64,000 nucleotides of DNA, from assembly GCF_000829675.1 (NCBI RefSeq), contig NZ_BBRX01000018.1:1-64000 (forward strand), written 5' to 3'. The notes below the pieces were generated by a model. That model was given only the letters and a program-made list of their open reading frames with translations. It was not told the origin of the DNA and ran no database searches. A program made the position numbers and the translations under genes. This DNA comes from Acinetobacter rudis. Lineage in GTDB: Bacteria > Pseudomonadota > Gammaproteobacteria > Pseudomonadales > Moraxellaceae. The first letter of the stretch is position 1, and every line of letters begins with the position of its first letter. Below, in pieces: positions 34,149-41,253 of the stretch.

Positions 34149-34499
34149 ATGGCTGGTAGTTCCCAAATTGTCATTAATGATCAAGGTATAATAGTTATAA
34201 CAAATGGAAAAATTATTTTTAAAGCTGGGCAACATATTTTTGAACGAGGGGAGAGAATAATTTCTCCTGTGATTCAATTGCCTATCTTGGGAGATACTAA
34301 TAAATATAATATAAGGTATTTAATGAAAGATAACGAAGGAAATATATTTTCAAACTATAGATATGTCGCTTTTTTGCAAAATGGTCACTCTGTTGAAGGA
34401 CACACAGATGAAAATGGATATACAGATTTTTTTGAAACAATCCAGCCTGAAGATGTAGCGATACATTTATTTAAAGATGAGACCTTGGATATAGACTAA
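34149..34499 (+). CDS. Detached VgrG C-terminal fragment with extension domain
   Basis: 116 residues. The first 30 (SSQIVINDQGIIVI then KIIFKAGQHIF) match the start of the beta-helical C-terminal DUF2345 region of type VI VgrG spikes; the remainder (YRYVAFLQNGHSVEGHTDENG) is the small extension domain that often links VgrG to its effector. The gp27/gp5-like body of VgrG is missing. Either this is the leftover 3' end of a vgrG gene carried along with its cargo, or a free-standing adaptor. The stop is 2 bases before the effector start. Confidence 0.7.
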   Translation: MAGSSQIVINDQGIIVITNGKIIFKAGQHIFERGERIISPVIQLPILGDTNKYNIRYLMKDNEGNIFSNYRYVAFLQNGHSVEGHTDENGYTDFFETIQPEDVAIHLFKDETLDID

Positions 34500-34501
34500 T
34501 C

Positions 34502-35758
34502 ATGGAAAATTACTATCCTTATGCTGTCGTAGAAACAAATGTAGATCCTAAATTTTTAAAATATAATTTAAAAATTATAAATGCAACAACTGGTAAAATT
34601 CTTAATGACATTGATGCCAGAGTAAAACCGAATGTAGATTATGATTTGCTCAAAATTTCAAGTGAGTTATATAAAACACAAACAATGAAAATATCTTTCT
34701 CTGAAAAAAATATTGAAGATTTGAAAGACTGTGTAATTATTTTTGATTTATTTAGGTTGTCAAGTTCTGGTGTGAAATCTAAAGTGGTAAATACATATTA
34801 TATTCATAACACTCTTGAACAATTTGATGAAAAAAAATTTAAAAATGTAGCTGTTGATAAAGTTAGATATTTCGAAAAGAAAATAAAAACTCAAGTGGTT
34901 ATTGACCAGACAACATCGAATACTTTTGATTTAATATTAAGAAGTAGTCGGATTTTTCAGTGTATTGATCCTGAATGTAGACCCGGGGAACCTAAAGATC
35001 CATTTTCTAAAGCAAGAATTGAAGCTGGTTTACAATCCAGGTTAAATGAACCTTTTCCAGATCAAAAATATACATCTCTCTGTGGTCCAGCGGCATTCTT
35101 CTTTTGTTTAATTAATTTAGCTCCTTCTAAATATAAACTTACAGTTAAACAGCTCTGGGAAGCTGGGCAAACAAAGATTGGTGAGCTTTCAATTCAACCA
35201 TCTCAAGATGGGTGTAGGTGTGTTAAGAATTTTTATAATGCAACTGATGGTAGCCTACAAATTTCTCCTATTGATTGGATTACCCTTGCAAGTTTACGTG
35301 AGTCAGAAAACACGTCTTTAAAACTCAATGATCCTACTCAGGAGGTTGCAGGTATTACCCTCTGGAGTGAAATGTATGACTGGTTTAAGAAGTCAGGGTT
35401 TAAAATAGAAAAAGAGTTTCCATTTAAGCCTTTAGGCTATAACGATATTTCAGTTGCTGGAATTAACCGATATGCGGGAAGTAATTACTACGTTGTCACT
35501 TTAATTTCAGCCACAATTCTTGATTCTGGAGCGAGTTCTGGAACCAGTATTATTCCAGACCATTGGATAGTGTGGACTGATAAATTACGTTTAACAAACG
35601 GTAGTATTGTTAACGAAATAACAGATCCAGCAGCTGAAGTAAGGTTAAAACTCTTTTCTTGGGGAGAGAATAGACAGAGCATTCGCGAAAAAACATCTTT
35701 ATCTAATTTAGCAAAAAAAGTGTTCTATGCACTAATTATTAAAAAAGAAAATTTTTGA
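34502..35758 (+). CDS. Putative type VI effector with cysteine-hydrolase motif
   Basis: 418 residues, no recognised family over the full length. YTSLCGPAAFFF (Cys194) and PDHWIVWTD (His354) have the spacing and sequence style of papain-like cysteine peptidases/amidases of the C39-like type, where a Cys at a helix start and a His before a beta strand form the dyad. The first 150 residues may bind the VgrG tail encoded just upstream. The downstream lipoprotein gene overlaps the stop codon (TGATG), as expected for an immunity partner facing the periplasm. A peptidoglycan-cutting or protein-cutting role is inferred. The base composition is AT-rich relative to the paa genes. Confidence 0.65.
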   Translation: MENYYPYAVVETNVDPKFLKYNLKIINATTGKILNDIDARVKPNVDYDLLKISSELYKTQTMKISFSEKNIEDLKDCVIIFDLFRLSSSGVKSKVVNTYYIHNTLEQFDEKKFKNVAVDKVRYFEKKIKTQVVIDQTTSNTFDLILRSSRIFQCIDPECRPGEPKDPFSKARIEAGLQSRLNEPFPDQKYTSLCGPAAFFFCLINLAPSKYKLTVKQLWEAGQTKIGELSIQPSQDGCRCVKNFYNATDGSLQISPIDWITLASLRESENTSLKLNDPTQEVAGITLWSEMYDWFKKSGFKIEKEFPFKPLGYNDISVAGINRYAGSNYYVVTLISATILDSGASSGTSIIPDHWIVWTDKLRLTNGSIVNEITDPAAEVRLKLFSWGENRQSIREKTSLSNLAKKVFYALIIKKENF

Positions 35759-36128
35759 TGAAAAAATACCTTATAGTTATATTATTTTTCATATTATGTA
35801 TTTCTGGATGTGGAAAAAAATACACCATAACTCCAGATGTGCTTCCAGTCGCGCATGTGAATCAGGAGTATCGTCAACTTGTTCATATTTCTGGGGGCAA
35901 GGTTATAGATAAGTATGCTGAATTAACTACAGATATTCCAGAGGATCTCGGAGTTACAGTGGAACCAGAGAATGATTTATCTAGATATAACATTATAGAG
36001 ATCAAAGGAAAGCCCAAATATAAAGGAACATTTTTTATAAAAATTTGGGCTGGATTTTATGCTGGTGGTAACTCTGAAATAGATAAAACCTATATATTTA
36101 AAGTTGAATAACGAGAAATATAATTAAG
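35711..36128. repeat. Immunity-gene duplication, copy 1 (418 bp)
   Basis: The unit starts inside the last 15 codons of the effector gene, covers the lipoprotein gene and ends about 17 bases after it. It matches 36399-36816 over the same length with scattered substitutions. Confidence 0.85.
35758..36111 (+). CDS. Lipoprotein, predicted immunity protein 1
   Basis: 117 residues with a lipoprotein signal (MKKYLIVILFFILCISGC, lipobox ISGC, Cys18). The mature part, about 100 residues, looks like a single all-beta domain (KYTITPDVLPVAHVNQEYRQ resembles the start of an immunoglobulin-like Ig/cadherin-type repeat). Start and effector stop overlap (TGATG). Position and export suggest it protects against the upstream effector in the periplasm. 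Confidence 0.7.
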   Translation: MKKYLIVILFFILCISGCGKKYTITPDVLPVAHVNQEYRQLVHISGGKVIDKYAELTTDIPEDLGVTVEPENDLSRYNIIEIKGKPKYKGTFFIKIWAGFYAGGNSEIDKTYIFKVE

Positions 36129-36398
36129 TATTTATGCGTAATCTTCTCAAAATAAGTATCATATAGCTTATGTGGATTATTAATATTAAATTGATTTATC
36201 AATCAGATTTCTTGTACTTTCAACCTGTTCAATGAGTAATATTAAGATCAGTTTTTCTGTTTTAGATTTGATTTAAACTAACTGTTTTAAAAAGATCATT
36301 AAAAAAAGTATCGTGATCTCATTTAGATTAGAATTGACCAATTCATGTACTTAAGCATATTGAACATCAAAATCTAAGGCCTTGGGCTAACTGGTTTT
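36129..36398. other. Spacer between the two immunity copies
   Basis: About 270 AT-rich bases without a supported frame. It may be the residue of a lost effector module, as duplicated toxin tails usually come with their own immunity gene. Confidence 0.35.
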
Positions 36399-36816
36399 GC
36401 TAAAAAAGTGTTCTATGCACTGATTATTAAAAAAGAAAATTTTTGATGAAAAAATATTTTATAGTTATATTGTTTTTCATATTATGTATTTCTGGATGTG
36501 GAAAAAAATACACCATAACTCCAGATGTGCTTCCAGTCGCTCAAGTGAATCAGGAGTATAGACAACTTATTCATATTTCTGGGGGGAAAGTTGTTGATCG
36601 AGATGCTCAATTAACTACAGATATTCCAGCAGGTCTCGGGATTACAGTTGAACCGGAAAATGATTTATCTAGATATAATATTATAGAAATCAAAGGAAAA
36701 CCAAAGTATAAAGGAACATTCTTTATAAAAATTTGGGCTGGATTTTATGCTGGTGGAGATTCCAGAATAGATAAAACCTATATATTTAAAGTTGAATAAT
36801 AAGAAATATAATTAAG
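36399..36816. repeat. Immunity-gene duplication, copy 2 (418 bp)
   Basis: Includes an orphan effector 3' end: the codons for AKKVFYALIIKKENF and the stop are retained with no toxin gene before them, followed by the second lipoprotein gene. Confidence 0.85.
36446..36799 (+). CDS. Lipoprotein, predicted immunity protein 2
   Basis: 117 residues, the same lipobox (ISGC) and the same domain as the gene at 35758; differences are concentrated in the middle (for example KVVDRDAQL against KVIDKYAEL, and PAGLGI against PEDLGV). The changes are mostly conservative and the frame is open, so it appears functional. It may neutralise a variant effector found in other strains. Confidence 0.68.
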   Translation: MKKYFIVILFFILCISGCGKKYTITPDVLPVAQVNQEYRQLIHISGGKVVDRDAQLTTDIPAGLGITVEPENDLSRYNIIEIKGKPKYKGTFFIKIWAGFYAGGDSRIDKTYIFKVE

Positions 36817-36964
36817 GAGTTATGCTTAAGTTCCTTTGAAACTAACCATCAAATTTTCCTTTGTTCTACGGATATAACGAGATCAAGCTTACTTTGATGC
36901 TTTTACTACTCATGTAAGAGCATGCTTCTTTTAAAATGTAGATAATATGAAAAATAAACGTTAA

Positions 36965-37264
36965 GTGATTTATTTCGTTATTATGGTAATCGTAATAGCT
37001 CTTGTTGCATACGTTATTTTTGCCAGAAAAAGTGAGAATGTAGAAAGTAAAGAGCCGGTGAAAATTAAAGAAAATATCAGTTCTAACAGTAATACTCCTG
37101 ATGCTCATGATCTTGTTATTGAAGACCATCCGCCTAGTCATCCCTGATGCAACGCCCCTAAATGGACGGAAAGTATAATTTTGATTAATGATAATCCTAG
37201 ATATTCATGAGAAGATAAAACTCCAGAGCTCCTTGCTTTGTTGGAACAAATGAATCGAATCTAG
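36965..37264 (+). pseudogene. Decayed small membrane-protein gene with two in-frame TGA codons
   Basis: One frame of 100 codons reads a membrane helix (IMVIVIALVAYVIFA), a hydrophilic part ending DHPPSHP, then TGA (37145-37147), then CNAPKWTESIILINDNPRYS, then TGA (37208-37210), then EDKTPELLALLEQMNRI and TAG. The parts after each stop keep coding-like sequence, so this is one gene with two nonsense changes. The natural start is also unclear (GTG at 36965; an ATG at 36948 is out of frame). Decay is more likely than recoding. Confidence 0.55.
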
Positions 37265-37479
37265 AAACATGAGTAAAACGAGTATTAATGTCTACTTATA
37301 CTGAGACAGAGCTTTGTGTAAATGGTGAATAGCCTTTAGTTTTGTAGATACTTTCACTGGTTAGACTCTTAGTGGAATACAAAAAAGGCATATAACCTGT
37401 TCAAAGATGATTGATCCTTGGTGTAAATATCTAAGATTAGATTGAGTTTGCATTATGACTTTGCATAGCATTCATTGTG
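37265..37479. other. Gap between pseudogene and acetyltransferase gene
   Basis: About 215 bases with scattered stop codons in all frames and no recognisable signal. It is probably decayed foreign DNA. With 36817-36964 it makes up the non-coding remainder of this patch. Confidence 0.4.
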
Positions 37480-38013
37480 TTAAATAGGCTTAGAGATTTC
37501 ATATAAAACATGTTTTTCAAGTTCAGGAGCGAATGAAAATTCAGGATGATTGAATACTTTAACTTTCGTCATTCCTATTTTTTTCATGACTGATTCTGAT
37601 GGTTGATTGATGCAAGCTGTAAATGAAACAACTTTTTCTAGGTGCAGTACATTAAAAGCGTGTTCTAAAACAGCTTTAGCACCTTCAGTTGCATAACCTT
37701 TGTTCCAGTGTTCTTTTGCTAAACGCCAAGCAATTTCTACGCATGGAGAAAAATCAAACTGTAGAGGTTGATCATGAAGTCCTATAAAGCCAATAAATTT
37801 GTGATTTTCTTTTAATTCGACAGCCCAAATTCCCCATTTATTTTTATCAATAATTTCTGAAACTGTTTGAATGAGTTTTAGGCTGTCTTCTTGAGTCAGA
37901 TCATTGGGAAAATATTTCATTACATCAGGATCTTGTCCCATTTTAATAAAAGGTAAGTGATCACTGTCCTGCCATTGTCGAAGTATTAGACGTTCTGTTT
38001 CTAGCATCAGCAT
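37480..38013 (-). CDS. GNAT-family N-acetyltransferase (RimJ/RimL-like)
   Basis: 177 residues of the GNAT_3 type. LETERLILRQW at the start, the WGIWAVEL strand, the acetyl-CoA loop region LAKEHWNKGYATEGAK (about 93-108) and INQPSESVMKKIGM near the end match RimJ/RimL-like enzymes that acetylate amino groups of proteins or small molecules. The specific acceptor is unknown. AGAGAA lies before the ATG. The gene is at the edge between the accessory patch and the following core genes. Confidence 0.85.
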   Translation of the reverse strand: MLMLETERLILRQWQDSDHLPFIKMGQDPDVMKYFPNDLTQEDSLKLIQTVSEIIDKNKWGIWAVELKENHKFIGFIGLHDQPLQFDFSPCVEIAWRLAKEHWNKGYATEGAKAVLEHAFNVLHLEKVVSFTACINQPSESVMKKIGMTKVKVFNHPEFSFAPELEKHVLYEISKPI

Positions 38014-38222
38014 AATTCTCTATTTTCAATTTCTCTCCAAATTAACACAATACGTCTTTCACTTGTTCCACTCTTGTGGAGTAGAATGCCAGATAGTTAG
38101 CAAGACTTTGGTTTTTATGTCGTATTTCGTGTTTGAGTCATATTGGCCAGACATCTTAATCAATAAGATATCATCCAAATCGTCAATCTATTTGGCATTG
38201 TGCACTACACCGTAGTGACAAC

Positions 38223-38253
38223 AAAAAAGCCCTCAATTTTTAAAGAGGGCTTT
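38223..38253 (-). terminator. Terminator of the transporter gene
   Basis: AAAGCCCTC and GAGGGCTTT form a stem; on the minus strand it ends in six T. It lies just after the MHS transporter stop codon. Confidence 0.88.
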
Positions 38254-38266
38254 AATTAGGATTAGA

Positions 38267-39640
38267 TCATTTCCAAATAAATGGTGATTTTTTCTGTTGT
38301 TCTTCAGCTTCTAGACCCAGTGCAATCCCTGTCCGGTCTTTCATGAGACAAATAGCAGTGAGAGCAAAGATCGCCATGGCGGTTAGATAAATACTGACGG
38401 AAATGATATCTCCACTGGTACTGATTAACCATGCTGCAATGAGTGGTGCAAAAGCCCCACCAATAATCGAACCGAGTGCATAGGTAATCGAGATGCCTGA
38501 AAAACGAATGGATGCTGGGAAGAGTTCTGCATAGAACACTGCTTGTACGCCATAGGTCATACCAATACCCATAGAAAGTAGTGCAAGCCCCATCATAATA
38601 TAAGCATAACTACCTGTATTGATGAGCGGGAACAACGCAATCGCACTAAGGATCTGGATACATGAACCCACGATATAAATCGGTTTACGACCAAATTTGT
38701 CTGAGAGTGAAGCTGAGAACCATGTGAAGAAGGTCCAGATGATCGCAGATACACTGACCAAGGCTAAGATTACTGGACGCTCTAAATTAAGCCCTGTTGG
38801 ATTGGTGGTATAGCTTTGGATAAAACCACCCGCAGTCATATAACCAAGTGCCGTGGTTCCAGCAACTAAAAGTGCAGAGCAGAATACTGCTGCTTTATAG
38901 TTTTTAAATAACTCACGAATGGGTTTTTGTGCTGTTCCTCGATCTTTAATTTCTTCAAAAATGGGACTTTCATCGACTGAACGACGAATCCAATAACCTA
39001 AGCCAAATAAAAAGATACTCAAAATAAAAGGTACACGCCAACCCCACTGCATAAATGCTTCACCAGGTGAAACGTATCCTGTCATGATGACAAGCACTAA
39101 AGAAGCCAAGAGTAAACCGAGAGGTACACCCAATTGTGGGAAAGCACTAAATAGACCTCGTTTATTTTTAGGTGAATGCTCAACAGCCATTAATACTGCA
39201 CCGCCCCATTCACCACCAGCGGAGATACCTTGCATGATGCGTAGGAAAATTAAGAGAATCGGTGCAGCAATACCAATTTGGTCATAGGTCGGCAGTAGAC
39301 CTATGACTGTGGTTGCAATCCCCATCATAATCAGGGTGGCGGCAAGGACTGTTTTACGACCAATTTTGTCACCAAAGTAACCTGCAATAACCGCACCGAA
39401 TGGGCGAAATACAAAGCTAATACCGACAGAGGCAAAGACCAAAAGCGTCGCAAAGAATGGACCTGCGGGTTTAAAGAACAATTGGTTGAAGACTAAGCCT
39501 GCAACAGCAGCATAAATAAAATAGTCATACCATTCGATAGTTGTGCCAACGATAGTGGCAAGTGCAATTTTTTGCGTGTGCTTGCGACAAGGGGGCGCAT
39601 GGTCGTGCGTAAGCACTGCACCTGTTTGAGCATTTTCCAT
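38267..39640 (-). CDS. MHS-family (MFS) transporter
   Basis: 457 residues with about 12 membrane helices. The metabolite:H+ symporter signature is clear: TIVGTTIEWYDYFIY in helix 1, the GDKIGRK loop between helices 2 and 3, and RIMQGISAGGEWGGA in helix 5. Relatives import organic acids, shikimate or betaine. It lies next to the tynA/feaB genes and divergent from the DUF1330 gene, so an aromatic acid or amine is a plausible substrate; that is inference. The start at 39640 has AGGA 8 bases upstream; an ATG three codons earlier overlaps this site. Confidence 0.85.
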   Translation of the reverse strand: MENAQTGAVLTHDHAPPCRKHTQKIALATIVGTTIEWYDYFIYAAVAGLVFNQLFFKPAGPFFATLLVFASVGISFVFRPFGAVIAGYFGDKIGRKTVLAATLIMMGIATTVIGLLPTYDQIGIAAPILLIFLRIMQGISAGGEWGGAVLMAVEHSPKNKRGLFSAFPQLGVPLGLLLASLVLVIMTGYVSPGEAFMQWGWRVPFILSIFLFGLGYWIRRSVDESPIFEEIKDRGTAQKPIRELFKNYKAAVFCSALLVAGTTALGYMTAGGFIQSYTTNPTGLNLERPVILALVSVSAIIWTFFTWFSASLSDKFGRKPIYIVGSCIQILSAIALFPLINTGSYAYIMMGLALLSMGIGMTYGVQAVFYAELFPASIRFSGISITYALGSIIGGAFAPLIAAWLISTSGDIISVSIYLTAMAIFALTAICLMKDRTGIALGLEAEEQQKKSPFIWK

Positions 39641-40032
39641 TTCAAACATCCTGTAAGAAATCCATGACTAAACATCAACTACAACGCTTGAGTTGAGTTT
39701 TCCATCCGTAATATTTGTTGATTTATCAAACAAAAATAGTATGTGATATAAAATTAAAAAAAGATACTTAAAAATAATAAAAAAATAAATAATGTATCTT
39801 TTTATATTTTTTATAAAATATTTTTAATAAATAAACTTTTTAATTACAGTTGCTTGTGTTTGGGTTTGAGTTATGGTGTTTTGTTTTTATTGTTAATTTG
39901 ATATGAAGTATATAGATTATTGTTTATAAGTGTGTCGCTTGTTGGGCGCTGAATTTATCTGTAAGAAATAAAAATACAGTTGTTTTGCTTCCAAAGGATA
40001 CAGAATCATAATCACAATCAAGGAGAGTAAAG
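39641..40032. other. Divergent control region between transporter and DUF1330 gene
   Basis: About 390 bases, extremely AT-rich between 39720 and 39850, with no gene. It should contain promoters for both directions; no operator could be assigned with confidence. Confidence 0.5.
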
Positions 40033-40332
40033 ATGTCGGCATATGTAATTTTTATTTGTAAGAAACTGAATTCCAAAGTGCATTTTGATCAGTACAATCG
40101 TTTGGCTCGTGCTGCAAGTAAGGGGTTTGAGATTAAACCCTTGGCATTTTATGGGCAGGCTGTGGCACTTGAACAGATCGAAACGGAGGGCGTTGCGATT
40201 TTAGAGTTTCCAAATTTAGAGCAAGCGCAGGCGTGGTATCAAAGCGATGCTTATCAAGAGGCCAAAAAACAACGTGATCTGGCTGGGGACTACATGGTAC
40301 TGATCACAGAGGGCTTGAATATACCAAGTTGA
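40033..40332 (+). CDS. DUF1330 family protein
   Basis: 99 residues of a ferredoxin-like alpha/beta fold family. It begins SAYVIFICKKLNS and contains the typical AILEFPNLEQAQAWYQSDAYQ segment near residue 56-76. The biochemical function of the family is unknown; some members lie in catabolic operons. AAGGAG lies 8 bases before the ATG. It precedes the LuxR-type regulator by 108 bases. Confidence 0.85.
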   Translation: MSAYVIFICKKLNSKVHFDQYNRLARAASKGFEIKPLAFYGQAVALEQIETEGVAILEFPNLEQAQAWYQSDAYQEAKKQRDLAGDYMVLITEGLNIPS

Positions 40333-40440
40333 TTACAGTAGTTTAGGAAAAAGACTGTAAAGTATTTCAATATAGAACAACATGGATGTTGTTGTGTTCA
40401 GGGCTTAATGGCTAACTGATCACAAATCAAGGGAAGAGTC

Positions 40441-41130
40441 ATGGATTTTCAAACATGGTCGGGTTTTGTCGACCGCTTTACTCAAGCTATATGTCAAAGT
40501 ATGTCTATAGATGCTTTCTTTAGTTATAAGATTGAACAAAACCTTGAGACGAGTGAGCATTATTTCGGAAACTTGTCAGTGACTTTAGTGGATCAATATT
40601 TATCTAAAATGCAGCGATATGATCCATTGTCGATGCTTAATCATCAAGATCGTTCGCTAAAAATGCGTGTTTTATCCGAGCAAGTGGTTCCTGAACAATA
40701 CGCTGATTTTATTAAAAAATATCAGTTTGGTGACAATATCGAATTGTACTTTAATCATGAACATAGCCCTGTTCGTGGAATCAGTTTAATTCGTAGCAAC
40801 AAGCAGGGACGATTTTTAGCACAGGATATAACGACATTAAATAGTTTGTATCAGCTTGCGGACTTTTGTATGCAGCAAAATTTTCAATCGACCTTTCAGT
40901 CAAATATGGCCGTAAATTCAACATTTTTACAATCATTCCAACTGACAAAAAAACAATCTGAGGTATTGTATCTCATGAGTCAAGGCAAAGATAATCAACA
41001 AATCGCACAACAATTATTTATTAGTTTATCGACAGTAAAAACCCATATACAACATATTTTTCAAAAGCTTGAAGTACAAAACAGGGCCCAGTTATTGTCT
41101 AAGCTGTTGCAGCTACAGACTGCTTTATAA
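40441..41130 (+). CDS. LuxR-type transcriptional regulator
   Basis: 229 residues. The C-terminal helix-turn-helix (about 165-225) has QLTKKQSEVLYLMSQGKDNQ and LFISLSTVKTHIQHIFQKL, the GerE/LuxR signature. The N-terminal 150 residues do not show the autoinducer-binding signature and may be a GAF-like ligand domain. It sits just upstream of tynA, with an 18-bp dyad in between, so it probably controls amine oxidation. GGGAAGAG precedes the ATG. Confidence 0.85.
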   Translation: MDFQTWSGFVDRFTQAICQSMSIDAFFSYKIEQNLETSEHYFGNLSVTLVDQYLSKMQRYDPLSMLNHQDRSLKMRVLSEQVVPEQYADFIKKYQFGDNIELYFNHEHSPVRGISLIRSNKQGRFLAQDITTLNSLYQLADFCMQQNFQSTFQSNMAVNSTFLQSFQLTKKQSEVLYLMSQGKDNQQIAQQLFISLSTVKTHIQHIFQKLEVQNRAQLLSKLLQLQTAL

Positions 41131-41173
41131 CACATGTATTTATTCGTTGTTGTGCACTTAAAAATATCGAAAA

Positions 41174-41191
41174 ATCGTACCTGAGTACGAT
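41174..41191. promoter_or_regulatory. Palindrome upstream of tynA, possible LuxR-type operator
   Basis: ATCGTAC and GTACGAT are perfect inverted arms around CTGA. Size and symmetry resemble binding sites of LuxR-family regulators, and it lies between such a regulator gene and tynA. Sequence-based inference only; it could also be part of a weak terminator, though no T-run follows. Confidence 0.45.
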
Positions 41192-41253
41192 ATTTATTTA
41201 CAAGTAAATTAACTAACTTAGATAGCTATTGAAGTGCTAGATAAGGTTTAACA

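Noticed and set aside
36948..36965. ATG AAA AAT AAA CGT TAA as a short peptide start for the decayed membrane-protein gene
   Set aside because: It is out of frame with the hydrophobic segment and stops after five codons; it may be the frameshifted original start, but this cannot be shown.
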